Source: JBOFWL01 sp051653605 (lineage in GTDB: Bacteria > Spirochaetota > Brevinematia > Brevinematales > Brevinemataceae). Taken from it: a stretch of DNA of 64,000 nt. Shown piece by piece: positions 7,832 to 14,305 of the stretch (position 1 is its first letter; every line of letters begins with the position of its first letter). The notes under the pieces are model-generated. The model was given only the letters and a program-made list of their open reading frames with translations, was not told the origin of the DNA and made no database searches. The stretch is from NCBI GenBank assembly GCA_051653605.1, contig JBOFWL010000117.1, forward strand, positions 1 through 64,000, given 5' to 3'. The translations under genes were made by a program, and so were the position numbers.

Positions 7832-10800
7832 ATGCAAGAAGGATTAGAAAAAATAGTAGCTAGATACGTTTCTTTTCTCAAATTAGAAGGGGACGAAATG
7901 GCTAATCGTACCGCTTTTGAAAATATGCTTAAAGAAGTCAACCAAGAATTAAGAGTATCTTGTATGATTATTCAAGATACTTCGAGTGATGAAAACAAAT
8001 CTAATCGTATTGATTTTATTATCAAAAACGATAATGCAGAGATTGCATATGTTGAGACAAAGAAAATACATGTATCTCACAATGAGTTAGAAAAACTGTT
8101 ATCCTCAGATCAAATTAATCGCTATCGTAAGCATGGGCACCCTTTACTATTTACCAACTATATAGATTTCTTTCTAATTGATGGCGACTATATAAGCCCT
8201 TTGACGAGTATAGCTCGCATTGAAGGCAATAAAATTAAAAGTACAAAAGAGCAGAAAGATACAGAATATGGAGTATTACTCAATCACCTAACCCATCTCT
8301 TTAATTCTGCTCCAGCGCCCATTGTGACAGTGTCATCGCTAGCACGAAGACTAGTATTTGGGACGCAACAACTGCGAGAATGTATCCGAGTTGAACTTGA
8401 CAATGTAGAGTCGCCCATCGCAAAAGCCTATGAAAATTTTAAAAATCTTATTGGAAATATGAACAAGCATGATTTCGCTTCAGCTTATGCAGAGACGATT
8501 GCCTATGGATTAATAATGATCCGCTTGAGATACAATAAGGAAAAGATTACATTAGATAATCTTCTAACAAAAGCAACACTGCCTATAATGTCAGATCTAA
8601 CATTTGCAATTCGGAATAGTGAAAAATCAATTCAGCATACAATAGATACGATTTTAAGATTAGTCAATTTAATTGATTGTGATGCAATCCAAAAAGAGCT
8701 TAGCTATAAGATGGGGAATGACAAAGACCCTTATATCTATCTTTATGAAGATTTTATACAAGCTTACGACCCAGATATTCGCAAAAGTAGAGGGGTTTAC
8801 TATACCCCATTGCCTGTTGTAAAGTATATTGTCCAAGCTGTAGACTCTGTTTTAAAGAGTAAGTTGGGAATTCGTAAGGGTATGAAAGACAATAGTGTTA
8901 AACTTCTTGACTTTGCTGCAGGAACGGGCACTTTTCTTTTAGAAGCAATTAGGCTAGTATTGGAGGGAGAAAGCTCCAGCGCTCAAACCCAGCTTGTCAA
9001 TGAACATATCCTTAAAAATTTCTATGCTTTTGAATATCTGATGGCACCGTATGCAGTTGCTCACCTTAAAACAGCTCAGACACTTTTTGAATTAACAAAT
9101 ATTTATGCTAGTCCTCAGATTTTTCTTACAAATACCTTACATAATTTTGAACCTCCAAACTATAGCAATACCATTCTTGTTGAGTTAGAAAAAGAAGGTA
9201 AGAAAGCTCATGCTGTTAAAAATAATGAAAAAATCCTTGCCATTATAGGCAATCCCCCATATAAAGGACATAGTGCCAATACAGATGTTCATGTAAACTG
9301 GCGAGATCAAGCCATGGGAGACTCCTATTTTACTTATGATGGTAAACCACTTGATGAAACAAATTCAAAATGGCTAAATGATGATTATGTGAAGTTTATC
9401 CGTTTTGCACAATGGAAAATTAATCAAGTAGATAAAGGCGTTGTGGGTTTGGTGACTAACCATGGGTTCTTGGATAATCCCACTTTTAGGGGAATGCGTC
9501 AAAGCTTGATGAATACCTTTGATGAGTGTTATTTCCTTGATCTACATGGCAATAGTACACGTAAGGAAAAAGCCCCTGATGGAAGCAAAGATGAGAATGT
9601 CTTCCCCATTAAGCAAGGGGTTGCAATTTTAATTATGATTAAAAATAAAGATCTTCCCAAGAAAGTATATTCAGGTGATCTTTATGGATTGCAACAAGAT
9701 AAATTTGCATGGCTAGAAAATAATACTCTAGAAAGTACCCCTTGGGTGGATATTGTCCCAGAAATTAAGTCAAAATATCTATTCAAACATATGGATAAAA
9801 CAGCTGAAATGATTTTTCAAAAATATCCCTTCATCCTACCTCTTAAAGAAATATTTTCAAAAAGTGGTGTAGGGATTGTAACCAGTAGAGATCATTTTGC
9901 CATAGCTTTTACTAAAGAAGAGATAGAAAAGCGCTTGGAAGATTTCTGTAACCCCGAAATATCTGATGAAGAAATTGCTTATGAATACCAATTGAAAGAT
10001 ACAAATGACTGGAAACTTAAAAATAGTAGAAAATCTGTTAGCCTTCTTTCCGAAGAAGAACGTATTCAAAAGATTATGAGTATAGATTATCGCCCATTTG
10101 ATAGTAGGTGGACATTCTACGACTCTTCCTTATTAGAACGCCCTCGAACTCTAGTAAAAAATATGCTCCATAAGAATATAGGTCTTATTTCAAATAGTGC
10201 AACTTTAAAAGGCAATAGTCATACTTTCATAACTAAAAATATACTAGATTTCCATATTGCAGGAAGCAGTTCTTATATTTTTCCTCTCTATTTATATGAA
10301 AATTCCATGTTTCCCGATGAGCCTGTTCCTAATATTCAGCCTTCGGCGCTTAAAGCTCTTGCCGAGTATTATGGGCAAACTCCAACTCCAGAGCAACTTC
10401 TTTTTTATATTTATGCTGTTCTGCACCATCCAACTTATCGTGTTGATTTTACAGACCTTTTACGCATTGATTTTCCTCAAGTTCCTTTTACTAAATCGTG
10501 GGATAATTTCAAAAAATTGTCATCTTTAGGAGAAGAGTTATCTAAAGCTCATTTATTAGAAAGCTTTGGTACTCATCAGTGTAAGCATAACCCAGACGGA
10601 GGGTTAAAAGTAGAAGCTCCTCGTTATGAAAATAGGCGTTTATACTATAATAGTGCTTCTTACTTTGATAATGTTCCTCAAACTGTGTGGGAGTTAGAAA
10701 TTGGCGGGTATAAAGTCCTAAAAGAGTGGTTAGCATCTCGCCAAGGCAGAGATATTACCCTTGAAGAAAGCCAAAAAATGGAAGATATTATTTGTAGTCT

Positions 10801-10849
10801 AGTTTTTGCTGAAGAAATTATTAATAAAATAGCAGAGGTGGGGTTATAA
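7832..10849 (+). CDS. Fused restriction endonuclease-adenine methyltransferase (type IIG / ISP-like)
   Basis: A 1,005-residue single-chain restriction-modification enzyme. An N-terminal nuclease domain shows the PD-(D/E)XK pattern D61...E75-T-K77 (RIDFII, then YVETKK). A helical linker leads to DPYIYLYEDFI and RGVYYTPLPVVKYIV (around 300-335), the conserved entry to type ISP/IIG methylases. SAM motif I is DFAAGTGTFLLEA (about 357-369) and the catalytic motif IV is NPPY (about 473), so it is an N6-adenine methylase. The C-terminal third would be the target-recognition domain. There is no helicase domain, unlike LlaGI-type ISP enzymes. It is the first gene of a three-gene operon, with a 2-base gap to the next gene. 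The domains appear intact. Confidence 0.85.
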   Translation: MQEGLEKIVARYVSFLKLEGDEMANRTAFENMLKEVNQELRVSCMIIQDTSSDENKSNRIDFIIKNDNAEIAYVETKKIHVSHNELEKLLSSDQINRYRKHGHPLLFTNYIDFFLIDGDYISPLTSIARIEGNKIKSTKEQKDTEYGVLLNHLTHLFNSAPAPIVTVSSLARRLVFGTQQLRECIRVELDNVESPIAKAYENFKNLIGNMNKHDFASAYAETIAYGLIMIRLRYNKEKITLDNLLTKATLPIMSDLTFAIRNSEKSIQHTIDTILRLVNLIDCDAIQKELSYKMGNDKDPYIYLYEDFIQAYDPDIRKSRGVYYTPLPVVKYIVQAVDSVLKSKLGIRKGMKDNSVKLLDFAAGTGTFLLEAIRLVLEGESSSAQTQLVNEHILKNFYAFEYLMAPYAVAHLKTAQTLFELTNIYASPQIFLTNTLHNFEPPNYSNTILVELEKEGKKAHAVKNNEKILAIIGNPPYKGHSANTDVHVNWRDQAMGDSYFTYDGKPLDETNSKWLNDDYVKFIRFAQWKINQVDKGVVGLVTNHGFLDNPTFRGMRQSLMNTFDECYFLDLHGNSTRKEKAPDGSKDENVFPIKQGVAILIMIKNKDLPKKVYSGDLYGLQQDKFAWLENNTLESTPWVDIVPEIKSKYLFKHMDKTAEMIFQKYPFILPLKEIFSKSGVGIVTSRDHFAIAFTKEEIEKRLEDFCNPEISDEEIAYEYQLKDTNDWKLKNSRKSVSLLSEEERIQKIMSIDYRPFDSRWTFYDSSLLERPRTLVKNMLHKNIGLISNSATLKGNSHTFITKNILDFHIAGSSSYIFPLYLYENSMFPDEPVPNIQPSALKALAEYYGQTPTPEQLLFYIYAVLHHPTYRVDFTDLLRIDFPQVPFTKSWDNFKKLSSLGEELSKAHLLESFGTHQCKHNPDGGLKVEAPRYENRRLYYNSASYFDNVPQTVWELEIGGYKVLKEWLASRQGRDITLEESQKMEDIICSLVFAEEIINKIAEVGL

Positions 10850-10851
10850 TA

Positions 10852-11487
10852 GTGGCGAATATGTATGAATTAGAAATCCGAAAAAAAATAGGAGATGAAT
10901 TAAGGGCTTTAGATTATCCTCAAAGTACTATCCTCTGGGAGTATTTATTAGGAAGAGCCAGCCTAGATATCCTAATTGTGGACCCAAACACACAGGCTCC
11001 TATGGCAATTATCGAAATAAAAAAAACTATAAATGGTAAATATAATCATCATCCGGAAGTGCTGAAAAGATTTCAAGATCTCTCACAAAGATATAGATGC
11101 CCTGTATATTTTGTTGTAGGAGATAAAAATGACAATATATTTTGGTATCGCCTTATAGATAAAGGAGATACAGAACCGACTCTTGAGAGTATTGCTTCAA
11201 TCCCTAGCTATGCTCAATTATCATCTGGCATAGGAGTAAAAGTACAACAATTTTTACAGCAACAACAGAAGAAAGAAGTTTCCAAACTGAGTTGCCCTAG
11301 TAGATTGATAGCTATTATGTTGTTCATGATTCTAGTCTTAGATGGAATTGGCTGTTATAAGATAACAAATATTCGTTTATATATTATTATCTTATGGATT
11401 TTTATTATACTTCTGCCCTACTGGGGGTCTATAAAATTATCTGTTGGAAAAGTTTCTATAGACTTATCAGAATCTAATGATAAATAG
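10852..11487 (+). CDS. Membrane-anchored PD-(D/E)XK nuclease-like protein
   Basis: A 211-residue protein starting at GTG two bases after the upstream stop, with AGAGGTGG as ribosome binding site; ATG at 10,861 is an alternative. The N-terminal domain (about residues 1-115) carries LDILIVDP...AIIEIKKT, with D39, E55 and K57 matching the nuclease motif of type I restriction R-subunit N-termini. The C-terminal part has two hydrophobic segments (about 150-168 and 175-193), suggesting a membrane hairpin, then a short charged tail. I know no named family with this exact layout. It sits between a restriction-methyltransferase and a GmrSD-like gene, so a role in the same defence is likely but unproven. 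Confidence 0.65.
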   Translation: MANMYELEIRKKIGDELRALDYPQSTILWEYLLGRASLDILIVDPNTQAPMAIIEIKKTINGKYNHHPEVLKRFQDLSQRYRCPVYFVVGDKNDNIFWYRLIDKGDTEPTLESIASIPSYAQLSSGIGVKVQQFLQQQQKKEVSKLSCPSRLIAIMLFMILVLDGIGCYKITNIRLYIIILWIFIILLPYWGSIKLSVGKVSIDLSESNDK

Positions 11488-11509
11488 GTATAAAATAAAG
11501 GAGGATAAA

Positions 11510-13201
11510 ATGATAAAAAAAGTTTCAAATCCAGTGCTGATTGATTTATTAAAGCAGAATGCAAAAGATGTTCGTTTTATTATACCAGAATACCAACGGA
11601 ATTATTCTTGGGGAGACGAAGAGATTGGAGAATTTATTTCTGATATTATTGAAGCTTATGATAGATTTAAGGAAGATAATAATTATTCATATTTTTTTGG
11701 TTCTATTATAACAGAAAGTTTAAATAATAATGCTTCTCCATATGAAGAGTATAATCTTATTGATGGTCAACAACGAATTACGACTTTTTTATTATTTTTA
11801 AGAATACTCTATGATGCTTTACACCAAGAATTATCAAAATTTCCCTCTAAGATGTTTGATTCAACCAATCAAGATGTATGGGGAGATCTAAGACGTGTAA
11901 TTTGGATGAATGGCAATGATCAAGGACAAGAATGTAAACTAATATCAAGAAAGAAAGAAGATATACTTAAACTCTCAGATGTTCTTAATAATCCCAGCAA
12001 ACTTACAGATCAGAATCAATTTTCAAAGAACTATAGTAGTCTTAAAAAACATTTTGATGCTCAAAATATTTCTGATCTTGAGAGTCTAAAAGAGTTTATT
12101 AAATTTATTTTATCTAAGATTGTTCTTGTTCAAGTAGATACTATTTCAAGAGAATCAGCTCTCAAGATATTTTCAATTTTAAATACTCGTGGTTTAGAGC
12201 TCACAGCCTCGGATATTATTAAGGCTGAAGCTATGGAATATATCTCTGAAGATAAGTATTCCTATTTCTCTGATAAATGGGCAAACATTACAAAAATAGC
12301 GGACTCTTTAGATACTAACATGGATACATTATTTCGTTATTATATAAACATTTATTTCCCCAAATCAGTTAAGGGGACAATTGATGAAAATATTAAATCT
12401 ATTTGGCATGGGAAGGAGTACTTTGATAAGGATATATTTCGAGCTTTAGAATCTCTTCAAGATTTTTTACACAGCTATCGATCTATTTTAAGCATTAAAG
12501 ATCCATATATATTATGTTTACGCTATTTGCTAAAATTAGGTAGAAATGCCTATACATGGATTCCTGTTTTAACAGCTATGAAATATAAAAATTACTCAGA
12601 TCATGAAATTGTAACCGTTGCTAAATTTTTAGTTAAATGGCATTGGTTGCACCTACTTAATGGATGGACTATAGAAAAAATGAAAACTTTTAATTTCTCT
12701 TTAATTGAGCTTATTATGGCTAAGCAAGATGTTTCTGAAATACTCAAAAAAAAGCCCTTAATTGTACTAGATGATATAACAGAGAAATTTCTAAAAGATA
12801 AGATTAAAGAAGCCCTCTTAACATTAGAAATTTATCACCAAAAATGGTGTAAACCATTGCTATTTTTTATTAGCGATATTACTCTAAAAGATCTAGATAA
12901 TGCAATTATAGAACAACAATTACGAGGAAAACGAACTGTTGAGCATATTTTTCCTCAAACACCAGATCAGGCTAAATGGATAGGTTGCTCCCGAGAAAAA
13001 ACAGATGTTTTAGGCAATTTAACAATGTTATCAAAAATTGAAAATAGCTCAGCCGGTAATACACTAGAAAGCAAAATGAAAATATATCAAAGTTCTACAT
13101 ATGCATGGACTCCAGAGCTATCACAGACAGATCCTTGGGATGATCAAAAGATAGATCAACGTTCGAGAGAATTGATAGATATATTTTTACATGCTATTTA
13201 A
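11510..13201 (+). CDS. GmrSD-like DUF262/DUF1524 protein
   Basis: A 563-residue protein. DUF262 is shown by IPEYQRNYSW (residues 25-34) and DGQQRITT (about 84-91); in GmrS/BrxR-like proteins this ParB/Srx-fold domain binds and hydrolyses nucleotides. The C-terminal DUF1524 is an HNH-type nuclease, seen in RTVEHIFPQT (about 475) and LGNLTMLSKIENSSAGN (about 505-521). GmrSD enzymes are type IV restriction systems that cleave modified phage DNA. The start at 11,510 is chosen because AAGGAGG lies 5 bases before it; an in-frame ATG at 11,477 overlaps the previous gene and has no such site. It is the third gene of the restriction operon. No clear terminator follows. Confidence 0.85.
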   Translation: MIKKVSNPVLIDLLKQNAKDVRFIIPEYQRNYSWGDEEIGEFISDIIEAYDRFKEDNNYSYFFGSIITESLNNNASPYEEYNLIDGQQRITTFLLFLRILYDALHQELSKFPSKMFDSTNQDVWGDLRRVIWMNGNDQGQECKLISRKKEDILKLSDVLNNPSKLTDQNQFSKNYSSLKKHFDAQNISDLESLKEFIKFILSKIVLVQVDTISRESALKIFSILNTRGLELTASDIIKAEAMEYISEDKYSYFSDKWANITKIADSLDTNMDTLFRYYINIYFPKSVKGTIDENIKSIWHGKEYFDKDIFRALESLQDFLHSYRSILSIKDPYILCLRYLLKLGRNAYTWIPVLTAMKYKNYSDHEIVTVAKFLVKWHWLHLLNGWTIEKMKTFNFSLIELIMAKQDVSEILKKKPLIVLDDITEKFLKDKIKEALLTLEIYHQKWCKPLLFFISDITLKDLDNAIIEQQLRGKRTVEHIFPQTPDQAKWIGCSREKTDVLGNLTMLSKIENSSAGNTLESKMKIYQSSTYAWTPELSQTDPWDDQKIDQRSRELIDIFLHAI

Positions 13202-13294
13202 TACCACCCTATACTAAAGTGAGAATCCAGTAATACTCTAGTGATATTACCCTATAAATGATTTGCAAGCTGAATGTATAACAATCAATATTCA

Positions 13295-13323
13295 TGTATT
13301 CTCCTATATAAGCAATACTTCTA
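13295..13323 (+). repeat. First copy of a promoter-region repeat
   Basis: A stretch reading TGTATTCTCCTATATAAGC and then AATACTTCTA is nearly identical to 13,627-13,654 (TGTATCCTCTATGTAAGC, then AATACTCCTA), one base shorter there. Each copy lies upstream of a short gene in the same orientation and contains a TATATA or TATGTA that could be a -10 element, without a good -35. It may be a shared activator-dependent promoter. The rest of 13,202-13,360 shows no gene. Confidence 0.5.
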
Positions 13324-13375
13324 GTGAGGTGCTTGTAAGGAGAGAGTATCAGTTTTATCCAAAAGGAGAATAAAA

Positions 13376-13516
13376 ATGCAAAAGCCTAATGATCAACGAT
13401 CAAACGTTCATAATTCGAACAATCAAAAGCCTAGCCATAACAACGTTGATTACAAAGGTAAAATTGATAATCGTTCTGTTCAGCTTAATGCTAAGAGTAG
13501 ATCTGCAAAGAAATAG
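13376..13516 (+). CDS. 46-residue orphan small protein
   Basis: A short open frame with AAAAGGAG 8 bases before ATG and a strong intrinsic terminator immediately after it. The peptide is very hydrophilic, rich in Asn, Gln, Lys and Ser, with two NQKP/MQKP-like pieces at the N-terminus and a basic C-terminal tail ending SRSAKK. It has no signal peptide and is probably disordered. A monocistronic unit with its own ribosome binding site and terminator, inside a defence-carrying element, is good evidence for a real gene. I do not recognise the family. Confidence 0.6.
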   Translation: MQKPNDQRSNVHNSNNQKPSHNNVDYKGKIDNRSVQLNAKSRSAKK

Positions 13517-13525
13517 TTATATGCT

Positions 13526-13556
13526 AAAAATCCCCCACTAACTGGGGGATTTTTTA
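13526..13556 (+). terminator. Intrinsic terminator after the small gene
   Basis: AAAATCCCCC and GGGGGATTTTTT pair around the loop ACTAACT, followed by a T-run. It is a canonical rho-independent terminator for the 13,376-13,516 gene. Confidence 0.85.
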
Positions 13557-13626
13557 TACAAATAATTTATCAACAATTTGATCCTATATAGTTGAGTATT
13601 ATAGAATAATCTCTATTAACTTGACT

Positions 13627-13654
13627 TGTATCCTCTATGTAAGCAATACTCCTA
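13627..13654 (+). repeat. Second copy of the promoter-region repeat
   Basis: It matches 13,295-13,323 with one gap and a few substitutions, and precedes the recombinase gene cluster as the first copy precedes the small orphan gene. The right end runs into the inverted repeat at 13,648-13,674. Confidence 0.5.
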
Positions 13655-13674
13655 TACCGTTATGGTATAGGAGT
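13648..13674 (+). promoter_or_regulatory. 11-bp perfect inverted repeat covering the ribosome binding site
   Basis: ACTCCTATACC (13,648-13,658) and GGTATAGGAGT (13,664-13,674) pair perfectly around GTTAT. The right arm contains AGGAG, the ribosome binding site of the ATG at 13,681. In RNA this hairpin would block translation of the first gene of the recombinase cluster; in DNA it is a good dimeric-operator candidate. There is no strong T-run, so a terminator is less likely. Confidence 0.6.
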
Positions 13675-13680
13675 TTATTT

Positions 13681-13875
13681 ATGGAAGAAAGACGAGTTAT
13701 TGGTTCATTAGAAGGGCTTAATGGCAATGCATTTGCCTTGATGGGGTATTTTCAGAAGACAGCAAGGGAGCAGGGCTTTAGTAAGGAGTGGATATCCAAA
13801 GTTTTGGATGAAGCTACCAGTGGAGATTATGAACACTTAGTGAATACGCTTCGCAAGCATATGTTGGAGGTATAG
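13681..13875 (+). CDS. Small conserved phage/element protein
   Basis: A 64-residue protein, start at ATG 13,681 (a further upstream TTG would extend across the inverted repeat and is not credible). The sequence SLEGLNGNAFALMGYFQKTAR...W...VLDEATSGDYEHLV resembles a widespread family of 60-70-residue hypothetical proteins found on mobile elements. No enzymatic motif is visible. It is followed after 1 base by the DUF2924 gene and is probably translated from the same message. Confidence 0.65.
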   Translation: MEERRVIGSLEGLNGNAFALMGYFQKTAREQGFSKEWISKVLDEATSGDYEHLVNTLRKHMLEV

Positions 13876-13876
13876 G

Positions 13877-14305
13877 ATGGAAGTGTTGTATAAGAAACTA
13901 ACGGGTAAAACTGCTCCAGACAATAGCTCTCAGCTATGGCTGAAGAAACAGATTGAGTGGTATGAACAGGGGGGCGACACCAAGGATGGTGGAGTGCCGC
14001 GTAGTGCAAGGATGCATGGGAGCGGTAAAAGGTCAGAAAAGGAGATTCGTCAAATACTAGCACTAGATGTAAAGAAGAAAACGGCGTATCAGTCAGGCAC
14101 TAAGCTAGTACGAGAATATGAAGGTAAGAAACACGAAGTCCTTATTCTAGATGGGTGCAGTCACCCCTCGCACCCGAATGGGTGCTTTATTTATGCGGGA
14201 ACAAGATATAAAAGTCTTTCGAAGATAGCAGAGGAGATCACAGGCACTAGATGGAATGGTAAAGTATTCTTTGGATTAAATCTTAGAGGAGGAAATAATG
14301 GATAG
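13877..14305 (+). CDS. DUF2924 protein with two palindromic in-frame inserts
   Basis: A 142-residue protein of the DUF2924 family, usually encoded just upstream of a large serine recombinase on integrative elements and of unknown role. Family-like blocks are LKKQIEWYEQ, SGTKLVREYEGKKHEVLILDG and YKSLSKIAEEITGTRWNGKVFFGL. Between WYEQ and RSEKEIRQIL sit about 18 unexpected residues (GGDTKDGGVPRSARMHGS), and between LDG and FIYAGTRYKSLS about 9 (CSHPSHPNG). Both extras are encoded by paired small palindromes and keep the frame. The stop overlaps the start of the recombinase gene by 8 bases, implying coupled translation. Confidence 0.75.
   Translation: MEVLYKKLTGKTAPDNSSQLWLKKQIEWYEQGGDTKDGGVPRSARMHGSGKRSEKEIRQILALDVKKKTAYQSGTKLVREYEGKKHEVLILDGCSHPSHPNGCFIYAGTRYKSLSKIAEEITGTRWNGKVFFGLNLRGGNNG
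13971..14024. repeat. Two-hairpin insert in the DUF2924 gene (first)
   Basis: CACC-AAGGAT-GGTG (13,978-13,991) and TGCA-AGGA-TGCA (14,005-14,016) are separated by 13 bases. Both loops contain AGGA. The DNA is more GC-rich than its surroundings and encodes residues not expected in DUF2924 proteins. The layout parallels the reverse strand of the insert at 334-391. Confidence 0.5.
14153..14185. repeat. Two-hairpin insert in the DUF2924 gene (second)
   Basis: GGGTG-CAGT-CACCC (14,153-14,166) is followed after 3 bases by GCACCC-GAAT-GGGTGC (14,170-14,185). The two adjacent perfect hairpins encode an in-frame extra segment. It is shorter than the first insert and has different loops, so it may belong to another subfamily. 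Confidence 0.5.

Noticed and set aside
11477..11509. Upstream ATG for the GmrSD-like gene
   Set aside because: It overlaps the preceding gene and lacks a ribosome binding site, while ATG 11,510 has AAGGAGG at ideal spacing.
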